Shown piece after piece: positions 1 through 8,725 of a stretch of DNA of 47,649 bases; position 1 is the first letter of the stretch; each line of letters opens with the position of its first letter. This stretch comes from an uncultured Elusimicrobia bacterium. GTDB taxonomy: Bacteria > Elusimicrobiota > Elusimicrobia > Elusimicrobiales > UBA9959. Position numbers and translations under genes: made by a program. The stretch is from assembly GCA_903873295.1 (NCBI GenBank), contig CAIQNV010000121.1, positions 1-47,649 on the forward strand, given 5' to 3'. The notes beneath the pieces are model-generated. The model ran no database searches. It was not told the DNA's origin and saw nothing but the letters and a program-made list of their open reading frames with translations.

Positions 1-447
1 GAAGACGGAAAAAAGCTGGGGGGACACGGGCCAGTTTACGTGCAGCAGCGGCAGGACGCTGGCCAGCAGGCTTGAAACGTAAAGCCCGGCGCTCACCGAA
101 CTTATAGGCCCGGTCACCATGTAGTCGAAAATAAGGGCGGAAACCGAAATCTTCGCCATCGAGGGGCCCATGGCTACGTTCACCACCTTGTAGACCCCGC
201 CGCGCACGAACATGGCGCAGGATTCCACGTAGACCATCAGCATAAGCCCCGCGAAGACCATCACCGCCAGCACGTACCAGGGGAAGGCGGGGCCGAAGGC
301 GTTCATGGCTATGCCGCCGGAGTAATAGGCGCTCGAGCCCATATCGCAGAGGACCACGGCGGAGGCTCTCCAGAATGAGATGAAGGTGAGCATGGCGGTG
401 CTCAGGACCAGAACTTGCTTGTATTTAGACGGTATACGGCTGTGCAT
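1..447 (-). CDS. APC-family amino acid permease, N-terminal part (cut by window edge)
   Basis: The minus-strand frame is open from ATG at 447 to the window edge (149 codons). It encodes a polytopic inner-membrane protein. Hydrophobic segments begin near residues 12, 50 and 100, with the stretches VLVLSTAMLTFISFW and YVLAVMVFAGLMLMVYVESC and a central GGVYKVVNVAMG motif typical of the amino acid-polyamine-organocation superfamily. A GAGGAGG ribosome binding site lies only three bases before the ATG. The c-di-AMP riboswitch upstream (about 545-715) supports a transporter of amino acids, osmolytes or potassium, since that riboswitch class commonly controls such genes. The substrate cannot be told from this fragment. 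Confidence 0.8.
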   Translation of the reverse strand, partial: MHSRIPSKYKQVLVLSTAMLTFISFWRASAVVLCDMGSSAYYSGGIAMNAFGPAFPWYVLAVMVFAGLMLMVYVESCAMFVRGGVYKVVNVAMGPSMAKISVSALIFDYMVTGPISSVSAGLYVSSLLASVLPLLHVNWPVSPQLFSVF

Positions 448-544
448 AGGCCTCCTCGCAGGTGAAAAGGCCATAGGAACATGCAAAAGCGGTGACGCTT
501 TTATAAGTTCGTTACAGTCTCTTCCGGGAGACCCGTCAATCAAG

Positions 545-715
545 TAATAAAGCTGATCGGCTGGATCACCCTTCCAAATGCCTGCGAGGTTAGCTGACGG
601 GCTGGGTCTTGAAAGTGACCTGACAACGGGTTTGCCGTTATCTGCGCCCCGTCCCCGGATATACCGGGGAGTTGGGTCCCCCGCGCCTGCGCTCAGAGCG
701 CCGGCTTAGGCTGTG
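545..715 (-). promoter_or_regulatory. c-di-AMP riboswitch (ydaO-yuaA class)
   Basis: On the minus strand the leader of the permease contains the two hallmark blocks of the ydaO-yuaA aptamer in the right order: GCGCGGGGGACCC (674-686) and CCGTCAGCTAACCTCGCAGG (580-600), with hairpins between them. I recognise these from the B. subtilis ydaO family. Between the aptamer and the start codon are two short stem-loops, one with GTCTC/GAGAC arms near 518-535 and one with AAAAGCG/CGCTTTT arms at about 483-500. The latter has only a short U-run, so it could be a weak terminator or a structure controlling ribosome access. Exact aptamer ends are approximate. Confidence 0.88.
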
Positions 716-724
716 TTAAGGTTT

Positions 725-730
725 ATTATA
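725..730 (-). promoter_or_regulatory. Candidate -10 box for the riboswitch-permease transcript
   Basis: TATAAT on the minus strand would place transcription start near 718, just ahead of the riboswitch aptamer. No good -35 hexamer is seen 16-18 bases upstream, so only the -10 position and its fit to the RNA 5' end support it. Confidence 0.4.
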
Positions 731-834
731 TAAAAAAGCGGGCAGGAGGGTTTTGCCTGAATACGGTTAGATTTTACATGAGTCGATGCACGACAGACCC
801 TTGACGAGGTAATATCTTATAATTACCTATATAT

Positions 835-3800
835 ATGGGGAAAACCGTTAAGGCGGCCGTGCCGGTGCTTGAGGGGGATAAAACCCTTAAGTTCCCGCAC
901 GCTCTGCTCATCAGCGCCTCGGCGGGGTCCGGCAAGACCTATACGCTTACCCAGCGCTATGTGCAGTTCCTTCTTTCTGAAAAAGTCCCCGATAACGATC
1001 TTTCAAGTATCCTCGCGGTGACCTTTACCAACAACGCAGCAAAGGAAATGAAGGCCCGCATTCTGGCCTGTCTCAAAGAGCTGGCTCTGGATAAGAATTG
1101 CCAAAAAATGGAAGAGACCCTTGAGCTGGTCTCGCTTTCCCGGGACGAGATCCACAAGCGCGCCCAGGGCCTGGTCGAGCGCATTATCGCGAACTATTCC
1201 GATTTCCACATTCAGACCATAGACAGCTTCCTGGCCCGGGTGATGAGCGCCTCGGCGGACGAGTTGAAGCTGCCGTTCAGGGCCGAGATCACCATGGCCT
1301 ACGACGTGCTCATAGACCTGGCGCTCTACTCCCTGTTCTCTAAAATAGGAAAAGAGGAGCTGCCGGCGGAAACCGTGGATAAGTTCCTGGCCGTGCTGCC
1401 GAAGACGGGCTCCTACCCGTGGAACCCAGCCCGGCGTGTTAAAGATAATTTCAACAGCTTCCTCACGCAGGAGGGGAAAACCGCCGGGTTGATAAAGACG
1501 TCAGCCGGGGATTACGAGGCCGTTCTTAAAGTTAAATTCTCAGGCGCGCTCAAGTTCTGCGCCGGGCTTGTAAAGCATTTCGGGGCGGAGCTTTTAAAGT
1601 CCAGCTCGGCCGCCGCCATAGAAGCCGGCAATCTTACCGATTTCCTCGCCGCCTACAGCTTCGCCTACGGCATTTTCAACGGCGTAAAGAAAAAAAGTTT
1701 CCCGGCGGATTGGGAAAAAGACATCGCCCATTTAAGCGACCTGGTGATAGAGCTGACCGAGTTGAACGCCGCGGCCTATTATCACCCCTATGTCGGTATT
1801 TATGACAGGTTCAAGGCTGAACTGGAGCGGGTCAAGCGCGGCAAGACCGACGTGATCCACATAAACGACATCGCCAAGAAGCTTTCGGTGTACATAAACG
1901 AAAAGAACGTGCCCGAGATCTACCTGAAGCTCGGGGAGCGCATTTCACATTTTCTCATCGACGAGTTTCAGGACACCAACCGCCTGCAGTGGGACGTCAT
2001 CCGCCCGCTGGCGGAGGAGGCCCTTTCCAAGACCGGCTCGCTGTTCGTGGTGGGCGACATTAAGCAGGCCATCTATATGTTCCGCAACGCCGATTACAGG
2101 ATAATGCGGAGCTTCCTTGATATAGCCGAGGGCCGGAAGCCGAAAGCCGAGTATCTAACGCTGGACTCGCTGGACGGGGAGCTGAAGTACGTGAACCTGC
2201 CGGTGAATTACCGCTCCGACGGCGAGGTATTGGCCTACGTAAATACGATCTTCAAGGAAAAGCTGAAGAGCGTCCCCGAGCTGATAGGCGAGGACCTTAC
2301 CGAACTTACTACCTATTCTCAATCGGTCCGGCCGGGCCGGCTGAAGCACGGCTATGTAAGGACCGATACTCTGGAATTGGAGGATCTCTCCGCGCCCGAC
2401 GGGCAGAAAGAGTGGCTGCTGAAAGCCGTCCGCGGCGCGCGGGAGCGCTATCCTTTGAACGAGATAGCTATTCTGGTGGCCAAGAATAAGCGCATAGAGC
2501 CGGTGGTGGAATGGCTGACCGGAGCCGGCATCCCGGTGGCCTCGCTGAGCTCGCTGGATATCCGCAAGCGCAAGGTGGTGGCGGAGCTTATAGCCTGTCT
2601 CAGATTCCTTGAAACGCCGTCTGACGATCTCTCCTTCGCCGATCTGATCACCGGCGATATCTTCAACAGATCGACCGGGCTGGACCGGGAAGAAATGTTG
2701 AAGTTTATCTTTGATTCCCGGCTCCCGGTTCCCGGCTCCCGGCTTCTTTATTCCGCTTTCCGCAATCACCCGAAATATAAAGCATACTGGGATAAATATT
2801 TAGACGAGCCCTTCCGCAAGGTCGGCCACCTGCCGCTTTACGAGCTGGTCTCGCTGGTTTACGGCAAGTTCGAACTGTTCGATAATTTCCCCGAAGAGGC
2901 CGCTTTTCTTTCCCGCTTTCTGGACGCCGTCACTTCGCTGGAGGCCGAAGGCGTCACCAGCCCCCGCTCTTTTATCGAATACGCCTCGGGCGCGGACGAG
3001 GACAAGGCCGCCGTCTTTTCCATCGCCCTGCCTGAATATCTCGACGCCGTGCGCGTGATGACCTTCCATAAATCCAAGGGCCTGGGTTTCTCCGTGGTGA
3101 TAAATTTGATGTATGAGGAGCGCGGCCAGAGCGATCCGATGTATTTCGACGAGCAGGGCGGGGAGATCCATGTTTACCACATAACCAAAGCCGCGGCCGA
3201 ACAGTCGGTAAAGCTCAGGCCTGTTTACGAAAGCCGCAGGACCGACGGGAACGTGCAGGACTTGAATATCCTTTATGTGATCTCGACCCGCGCCCGCCAC
3301 GAACTTTACAACCTGATAATTAAAAAAACCCGTAAGGCCGCGGCCAAAGAGCCGAAGCCGGCTGACCTTTTTGAAACCTTCGAGGCGGGCACGCCGGAAG
3401 CGCGCAGGCCGGAGCGGCGCACCGCCTCAAAGCCGGTGGAGATAGTTTCCCCTGGCGCGCGGCCGGAGCAGCGCTTTGACGCGCAGAAGCCTACTTATAA
3501 CGGCTTCTTTGAAACCGCCGAGGGCGAACTGGTGCACGATATGCTGGCGCATCTCGCGCCGGGCAGCCGGACTTTACTAGCAGCTCAACTGGAAGAATTA
3601 TATTCGGCCTACGCTCCTGAATATCCTTTTAAATTCGATAAAGCCAAGGTCGTAAAAGGCCTGCTGGCTTTCCTGGCCAGTCCGGAGGCCGCGCCGCTGT
3701 TCGCCGCCGTCCCGGGCCGCCAGACCCTGGTCGAGGCCGAATTTATCGATAAGGCCGGCGCCCTGTTCCGCATGGACCGCGTGCTTATAGACGCGGACGC

Positions 3801-3963
3801 CGTAACCGTAGTGGATTTTAAGACCGGCGGAGAAAATATAAAAAAATATTCGGCCCAGATGAAAAACTACCTGGCCATTATTTCCGAAGTCTATGCCAGG
3901 CCGGTAAAGGGCGTGCTGGCCTATGTGGACCTGGTTGAGGTCCGCGAAGTCAGAAGCGCATAA
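835..3963 (+). CDS. addA: UvrD/Rep-family helicase-nuclease, AddA/RecB-like
   Basis: A 1042-residue superfamily 1 DNA helicase fused to a RecB-type nuclease, acting in double-strand-break resection. In order: Walker A ASAGSGKT (28-35), motif Ia AVTFTNNAAKEM, Walker B IDEFQDTN (about 375), motif III GDIKQAIYMFRNADY (about 406), motif IV NYRSD (about 458), motif V VMTFHKSKGL (about 740), motif VI in YVISTRARHELY. At the C-terminus (about 975-1020) MDRVLID, VVDFKTGG and a downstream QMKNYL form a PD-(D/E)XK nuclease core of the AddA/RecB type. A four-copy heptamer repeat lies in the middle of the frame. No Shine-Dalgarno is seen before the ATG; TATAAT at 818-823 lies 11 bases upstream, so the mRNA leader is short or absent. 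The likely partner is the AddB-like gene at 32645. The AddA assignment rests on domain order, not on an alignment. Confidence 0.85.
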   Translation: MGKTVKAAVPVLEGDKTLKFPHALLISASAGSGKTYTLTQRYVQFLLSEKVPDNDLSSILAVTFTNNAAKEMKARILACLKELALDKNCQKMEETLELVSLSRDEIHKRAQGLVERIIANYSDFHIQTIDSFLARVMSASADELKLPFRAEITMAYDVLIDLALYSLFSKIGKEELPAETVDKFLAVLPKTGSYPWNPARRVKDNFNSFLTQEGKTAGLIKTSAGDYEAVLKVKFSGALKFCAGLVKHFGAELLKSSSAAAIEAGNLTDFLAAYSFAYGIFNGVKKKSFPADWEKDIAHLSDLVIELTELNAAAYYHPYVGIYDRFKAELERVKRGKTDVIHINDIAKKLSVYINEKNVPEIYLKLGERISHFLIDEFQDTNRLQWDVIRPLAEEALSKTGSLFVVGDIKQAIYMFRNADYRIMRSFLDIAEGRKPKAEYLTLDSLDGELKYVNLPVNYRSDGEVLAYVNTIFKEKLKSVPELIGEDLTELTTYSQSVRPGRLKHGYVRTDTLELEDLSAPDGQKEWLLKAVRGARERYPLNEIAILVAKNKRIEPVVEWLTGAGIPVASLSSLDIRKRKVVAELIACLRFLETPSDDLSFADLITGDIFNRSTGLDREEMLKFIFDSRLPVPGSRLLYSAFRNHPKYKAYWDKYLDEPFRKVGHLPLYELVSLVYGKFELFDNFPEEAAFLSRFLDAVTSLEAEGVTSPRSFIEYASGADEDKAAVFSIALPEYLDAVRVMTFHKSKGLGFSVVINLMYEERGQSDPMYFDEQGGEIHVYHITKAAAEQSVKLRPVYESRRTDGNVQDLNILYVISTRARHELYNLIIKKTRKAAAKEPKPADLFETFEAGTPEARRPERRTASKPVEIVSPGARPEQRFDAQKPTYNGFFETAEGELVHDMLAHLAPGSRTLLAAQLEELYSAYAPEYPFKFDKAKVVKGLLAFLASPEAAPLFAAVPGRQTLVEAEFIDKAGALFRMDRVLIDADAVTVVDFKTGGENIKKYSAQMKNYLAIISEVYARPVKGVLAYVDLVEVREVRSA
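2717..2744 (+). repeat. Four-copy heptamer tandem repeat inside the AddA-like gene
   Basis: Units are CCCGGCT, CCCGGTT, CCCGGCT, CCCGGCT, back to back. The unit is 7 bases, so gain or loss of one copy shifts the helicase frame. It encodes an arginine/leucine/proline/glycine-rich bridge between helicase motifs. Confidence 0.85.
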
Positions 3964-4059
3964 ATTTAAAATTATAAAAAACTATCCGACACGCCCTTGG
4001 CCGTCTGATGCGCATAGCGCTTGTTACGGCAGGGCCATAGGCCACACGGGTTTGTCTGC

Positions 4060-4065
4060 TATACT
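4060..4065 (+). promoter_or_regulatory. -10 box directly before recQ start
   Basis: TATACT ends seven bases before the ATG at 4073, which would start the transcript at or next to the start codon. The -35 position (about ATAGGC) is poor, so this is supported mainly by its parallel to 41584-41612 and 32482-32510. Confidence 0.4.
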
Positions 4066-4072
4066 ATATTTG

Positions 4073-5926
4073 ATGAAACCGGAAGAAATATTGAAGAAGC
4101 GCTGGGGTTACGATACCTTTAAGCCGCTGCAGAAAGAGGCCATCGAGGCGGCGCTCGGGGGCCGGGACTGCCTTGTCGTGCTGCCCACCGGCGGCGGAAA
4201 AAGCCTGTGCTACCAGATGCCCGCGGCTATGGGCCGGGGCCTTGTGCTGGTAGTGTCGCCGCTTATAGCCCTGATGGACGACCAGGTGGCTGCCGCGCGC
4301 GAGGCCGGACTTGCCGCCGACGCCCTGCATTCTAATTTAAAAGCCGGCCCCAAAAAAGCCGCCTACCAGAACCTCGCCGACGGAACCACGGAGCTGCTCT
4401 ATGTCAGCCCCGAGCGCCTGCTGACGGGCGACCTGTATGAAACTCTGGCCCCGCGCCTGATACTTGCCGCCGTGGACGAGGCGCACTGCGTCTCCCACTG
4501 GGGCCACGAGTTCCGCCCCGAATACCGCCGCCTTACCGAGGCGCTGGACCGGTTTCCCAAGGCCGCCCGCATGGCCCTCACCGCCACCGCCACCCCCGTA
4601 GTACAGGCCGATATCCGCGCCCAACTGGCGCTGCGGTCTCCGGAAATCCTGATAGGCCATCCTGACCGCCCCAATCTGATCTATCGCGCCTTCCCGCGCC
4701 GCGACCAGAGCAAGCAGGTGCTGGAGGTCGTGCGCGCCCACAAGAGCGAGGGAGGGATAGTTTACGCCCAGACCCGCAAGGATGTGGAGCGCCTGGCCGC
4801 TAACCTGAAGAAGGAAGGCGTTTCCAGCGCCGCTTACCATGCCGGGCTCAACGCCGAGGAAAGGCGCAAGGCGCAGGACGATTTTGTCAACGAGCGGCTG
4901 GATGTTATCGTAGCCACTATAGCCTTCGGCATGGGCATAGACCGCTCCAATGTGCGCTATGTGGTGCACGCCAACACGCCGCGCTCGGTGGAGCATTACC
5001 AGCAGGAGAGCGGCCGCGCCGGGCGCGACGGCCAGCCCGCCGACTGCACCCTGCTTTTTTCAGCCTCCGACCTGGCCATGCACCGCTGGATGGCCAAGAA
5101 AGACGTCACGCTTTCCCCCGAGCGGGAGCGCGCGCTTGAAAAACAGCTGCGCGATATAGGCCGCTATGCAGTGGCCCCGGTCTGCCGCCACAGCCAGCTG
5201 GCCGAGCATTTCAGCGCCCCCTATCCTGTCGAAGCCAGGGCGGAGGAAGGCTGCGGCGCCTGCGACGTGTGTCTGGGCGAGACCAAGGGCCTGCCCGACG
5301 ACGAGGCCATTCTTACGGCCAAGAAAGTTTTAAGCGCCGCCTGGCGCGCCGAGGGCCGCTACGGCACCGGCTATGTGGTGAATTTACTGCTGGGCCGGCC
5401 CAACGACCGCATGACCAATAACGGTCACGACCAGCTTAAGGTCTTCGGGCTGCTTAAAGAGGCAGGGGAACCCGCCGTCAGGTCCTGGATAGACCAGCTT
5501 ATCGTGCAGGACTACCTTGAGGTGACGGAGGAAAACGAATACCCGCTGCTGCGCATCACCGCCGCCGGGCGCGCTCTCTGCCAGGACAAAGGCACGGTGC
5601 GTCTGGGCCTGCCCGTGCCGCCCAAGGCCGGCAAGAAAAAATCCAAGGCCGTGCAAAAAGCGGAAAAGGCCGGCGTGGCTTTCCTCGAGACCGACAAAGA
5701 CCTGTTCGAAAAACTGCGCGCCCTGCGCCGCGGAGTGGCGGACAAGAAGGGTATCCCTCCTTATGTCATCTGCCACGATACCGTACTTATAGAAATGGCC
5801 GCGACAAAACCCCGGACCCTGGACGAGCTGCGCGGCATGAAGGGCATGGGCGAGAAGCGCGTGGAGAAATACGGCCAGCTCTTCCTGGACGTCATAGCCG
5901 ACAAGCATGAAGTTCCGCAGGAGTAG
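4073..5926 (+). CDS. recQ: ATP-dependent DNA helicase RecQ
   Basis: A 617-residue 3'-5' helicase of recombination and fork repair. Visible are Walker A (LPTGGGKSLCYQMPA), a DEAH-type motif II (AVDEAHCVSHWGHEF), motif VI (QESGRAGRDGQ), the RecQ zinc site (a cysteine before RHSQL, then CGACDVC), a winged-helix RQC region, and a C-terminal HRDC domain (LRALRRGVADKKGIPPYVI). I start at ATG 4073 (MKPEEILKKRWGY), where RecQ homology begins; the frame is open further back but that overlaps the helicase gene upstream and reads as unrelated residues. There is no Shine-Dalgarno; TATACT at 4060-4065 sits seven bases before the ATG, suggesting a leaderless transcript. It is convergent with the ABC permease gene at 5949. 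Confidence 0.95.
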   Translation: MKPEEILKKRWGYDTFKPLQKEAIEAALGGRDCLVVLPTGGGKSLCYQMPAAMGRGLVLVVSPLIALMDDQVAAAREAGLAADALHSNLKAGPKKAAYQNLADGTTELLYVSPERLLTGDLYETLAPRLILAAVDEAHCVSHWGHEFRPEYRRLTEALDRFPKAARMALTATATPVVQADIRAQLALRSPEILIGHPDRPNLIYRAFPRRDQSKQVLEVVRAHKSEGGIVYAQTRKDVERLAANLKKEGVSSAAYHAGLNAEERRKAQDDFVNERLDVIVATIAFGMGIDRSNVRYVVHANTPRSVEHYQQESGRAGRDGQPADCTLLFSASDLAMHRWMAKKDVTLSPERERALEKQLRDIGRYAVAPVCRHSQLAEHFSAPYPVEARAEEGCGACDVCLGETKGLPDDEAILTAKKVLSAAWRAEGRYGTGYVVNLLLGRPNDRMTNNGHDQLKVFGLLKEAGEPAVRSWIDQLIVQDYLEVTEENEYPLLRITAAGRALCQDKGTVRLGLPVPPKAGKKKSKAVQKAEKAGVAFLETDKDLFEKLRALRRGVADKKGIPPYVICHDTVLIEMAATKPRTLDELRGMKGMGEKRVEKYGQLFLDVIADKHEVPQE

Positions 5927-5948
5927 ATGTTTTTTTGTCCGGCCCGGT

Positions 5949-7850
5949 TTATACCAATTTCTTTAGCTTGCCTTTCCAGTCCATGAAATAGATCCCGTCC
6001 ACGGCGGCCATGAAGATTCCGCGGCTGGACGCCGAGACATTAGTGGAAAAGAGCGCGTGCTTGCCTCTCCATGCGCTTGCCGGGAGTTTCCAGAGCGCAA
6101 ACTCATTGGTGTTAGCCGCGTTCACCCTGGCCAGGTACCTGTCCTCTATATTGAACCAAAGCGTCCCGCCTTCAGCCCTCAACAGGCTGGTGGTCCCGTC
6201 TGTGGCGCCCGCTTTTTTAAGAGCGGAGCGTATTTGCACCCCGGACAGTTCCGTCCCTTTCCGCGTCAGGATGTAGAATATCGGTTCGTCGAAGTCGTAA
6301 GACCTGCGTCCCGTCAGGCCGGTTTCTGTAATTCGTGAATGGCTAATGGTCGTGCCCCAGGCCGTGCCTTCGGTTGTGACATAAAAGTTCTGTCCCAGCC
6401 TGAAATAATGAGGCCAGAGCATTTTCGCCTTGCCGTCGGGCCGGCAGAGATAGGTTCCGGTCTTGGCCGGAACTATGAAGTTCAGGCCGTCGGCCAGCTT
6501 TAAGCCCTCCGCCGGGAATTTTGTGCCCAGCGCGCCGGGAACGGGCCAACTCTTGTTCTTATAGACCAGGGTTTTTCCTTCGAAGCGCGCCAAACCGGCG
6601 GCTCCCGCTTCTTTACGGACGACGAATGCGCGCAGTTCTTCAGGGGTCTTCAGGGCAGGGAGTTTCTCCCACTTTAGCTCTTTTTTTCCTTCCTGCAGGA
6701 GCGCGTAGAAATACCCGCCGGAATGCGACACCACTATCCCAGGTTTTTCTCCACCCACTAGTTCGCAATCCCAGCGGCTGTTCATCTCGGCGCGCTGGAC
6801 GAAGCCCTCTTTTAGGCTGCCGCTGAACAGCTTATGGTCGTTACCATACTTGCTGAAGATTATCCAGGTGCCGCCGGAGACGCGCAGCACCTGGGCCCGC
6901 GTGAAAGTCGGCGACGGCAGGAGGTAGCCGAACTTTATCCTGCCCGCGTCGCCGCCCCGGTCCAGGACGGCGTTGTTCCCGTCGGTGTCAGCGACCAGGA
7001 CTTCGCCGGTGAAAGGCTTCTGTACCAACATGAACTCCCCGCCTTCCATGCCGCCCGAGGGTGAAAACCTGTAGGCCGGCACGGGGCCCGTGACCTGCCT
7101 GGCCCTGTGATTTACCAGGGACAGCCCCGCGAGCGAGGCCAGCACCGGCGAGGCCAGGAGCAGCGCGGCGGCCGTTATTTTAACGGCGGCATTCTTTTCA
7201 TGCCTGGCATAAACCCCGGAGAGCAGCTTAAGCGCCCCCGCGGCTCCGGCAAGAGCGAGGCCGGCCACGGCCAGTTTCAGCCCGGTCAGGGAGATCAATT
7301 CGAAGGTGATGCTCTGCAGGACCGACATCATGAGCACCGGGTAGACCACGGTAAGCACCGCCGCGGCCGCCAGGGCCGCCCCGGCCACGGCATTCCTGAA
7401 AGCGTAGGAAACCGCGAAGCCGTAGATAGTAAGGAAGGCGGCCGAGAATACGTAGAGCCGGTAAGCGTGCTTCTGCGCGAAGTTCAGCGTTTCGAACGGC
7501 AGCGTAAAGCCCATGACGGCGTAAACAGCCAGCACCAGCGCCCCGACTTCCAGCAGCGCTACCCCGGCTGAGGCGGACAGCAGCCAGCCCTGCGACACCG
7601 GCAGGGGCTGCTCCACGCTGCGTGTGTCACCGGAAGCCGCGTCCGCCCCCGCTATAGCCGACAAGGCCAGCGCGGAGAGCGGGATGCCTACCAGCGCCCA
7701 GTAGACCATGGCCAGGTTAATGGCCTCGGCAGCCGCCATGGCGTTCGCCTTCAGCGCAAGAGAGAGCGGCACTGAAGCCAGTACGGCCAGCAGCAGCACG
7801 GCGAAACTCAGCCGGCTTTTCCTGAAATTAAGTTTGATAAGGTTTATCAT
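5949..7850 (-). CDS. ABC-2 type permease with large soluble C-terminal region
   Basis: A 633-residue protein. The first roughly 245 residues hold about six hydrophobic helices (for example FAVLLLAVLASVPLSLAL near 16 and LLASPVLASLAGLSLV near 232), as in ABC-2 permeases. The rest is a soluble region rich in Trp, Gly and Asp with recurring turn-strand patterns (LVADTDGNNAV, VSHSGGYFYALLQEGKKELKW, FMDWKGKLKKL) that reads like repeated β-sheet blades. ABC-2 permeases of this size usually lack such an appendage. Its ATG overlaps the stop of the ATPase gene upstream by four bases (ATGA), so the two are coupled. Together with the GntR gene this resembles the YtrA-YtrB-YtrC type of cell-envelope-stress ABC system. 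The substrate is unknown. Confidence 0.7.
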   Translation of the reverse strand: MINLIKLNFRKSRLSFAVLLLAVLASVPLSLALKANAMAAAEAINLAMVYWALVGIPLSALALSAIAGADAASGDTRSVEQPLPVSQGWLLSASAGVALLEVGALVLAVYAVMGFTLPFETLNFAQKHAYRLYVFSAAFLTIYGFAVSYAFRNAVAGAALAAAAVLTVVYPVLMMSVLQSITFELISLTGLKLAVAGLALAGAAGALKLLSGVYARHEKNAAVKITAAALLLASPVLASLAGLSLVNHRARQVTGPVPAYRFSPSGGMEGGEFMLVQKPFTGEVLVADTDGNNAVLDRGGDAGRIKFGYLLPSPTFTRAQVLRVSGGTWIIFSKYGNDHKLFSGSLKEGFVQRAEMNSRWDCELVGGEKPGIVVSHSGGYFYALLQEGKKELKWEKLPALKTPEELRAFVVRKEAGAAGLARFEGKTLVYKNKSWPVPGALGTKFPAEGLKLADGLNFIVPAKTGTYLCRPDGKAKMLWPHYFRLGQNFYVTTEGTAWGTTISHSRITETGLTGRRSYDFDEPIFYILTRKGTELSGVQIRSALKKAGATDGTTSLLRAEGGTLWFNIEDRYLARVNAANTNEFALWKLPASAWRGKHALFSTNVSASSRGIFMAAVDGIYFMDWKGKLKKLV

Positions 7851-8725
7851 AACGCCTCCCGCTCGCCCAGCATCACTTTGAAAGCCGCATCCAGTTCCAG
7901 CGGAGAGATTTCCGCCTCACTGAAGCGCGGATCGGCTTTAAGTCTCTCCAGGTTGGCCCGGCCTAGCACGGCCAGCTCTGCCAGGGGCCCGCTGCCGCCC
8001 AGCGAGCTTACCCCGGGGCCGGCTTCCGGCAGGCCGCCTTCCAACCTGGCGCTTACCCTAAAGGCTTCCGTCTTCACGAAATCCGCCGTGTAATCGGCTT
8101 TTATAACCCCGTCCTTAAGCAGGCAGACCCGGTCAAGGATCCCGCCCATCTCGCCCATGCGGTGGTTCGAAACGATGATGGACTTGCCGCCTTCGGCCAG
8201 CTCGCTGATCAGGCCGCTGAGGATATGGTCTCGCACCAGGTAATCCAGCCCTGAGGTGGGCTCGTCCAGCAAAAGCAGGGCGGGGTTATGGGCGACAGCC
8301 GCTATCCAGGCCAGTTTCGCTATCCCGCCTTTGCTCAGCCTGCCGGTTTTAGCGGACAGGTCCAGCTCCAGTTTTTTGCAGAGCTCTTCGGCCTTGCCCA
8401 TATTCCAGAGGGGGAAAAACTTTGCGCGGAATTCCAGGACCTCCCGCACGCTCATGAACGGGTGGAAGGCGGGCTTCTCGGGAACGTAGCCGATCAGGCC
8501 GCGCAGCTTCCCGCTGCCGTCGGGAGAGAGCCCCATTATCTCCACCCCGCCGCAGTCGGCGGCGACCAGGTCCAGCATGACGTTGAAAAGGGTGGTCTTC
8601 CCCGTGCCGTTGCGGCCCAGTATTCCTACCACCTCGCCGGGCGCGCAGGAGAGGGAGAGACCTTTTAGTACCTCGTGGCGGCCGAAAGCTTTGCGCAGGT
8701 CTTTAACTTCAAGAATATTATTCAT
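7847..8725 (-). CDS. ABC transporter ATP-binding protein
   Basis: The 292-residue nucleotide-binding subunit starts at ATG 8725 (MNNILEVKDLRKAFG), with GAGGA six bases upstream. Walker A is GRNGTGKTT, the signature is LSKGG (a variant of LSGGQ), Walker B is LLLLDEPTSGLD, and an H-loop histidine follows in VSNHRMGEMG. The C-terminal 70 residues are an extra domain common in ABC-2 ATPases. A longer frame to 8773 exists but lies inside the GntR gene. The start overlaps the GntR stop by ATGA, and the stop overlaps the permease start the same way, so all three are one translationally coupled operon. Confidence 0.92.
   Translation of the reverse strand: MNNILEVKDLRKAFGRHEVLKGLSLSCAPGEVVGILGRNGTGKTTLFNVMLDLVAADCGGVEIMGLSPDGSGKLRGLIGYVPEKPAFHPFMSVREVLEFRAKFFPLWNMGKAEELCKKLELDLSAKTGRLSKGGIAKLAWIAAVAHNPALLLLDEPTSGLDYLVRDHILSGLISELAEGGKSIIVSNHRMGEMGGILDRVCLLKDGVIKADYTADFVKTEAFRVSARLEGGLPEAGPGVSSLGGSGPLAELAVLGRANLERLKADPRFSEAEISPLELDAAFKVMLGEREAL

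Noticed and set aside
801-823. TTGACG and TATAAT as a σ70 promoter of the AddA-like gene
   Set aside because: The spacer is only 11 bases. Only the TATAAT near the ATG may be real.
3923-4072. Longer N-terminus of RecQ
   Set aside because: The extra 50 residues overlap the helicase gene and do not resemble RecQ; homology begins at MKPEEILKKRWGY.
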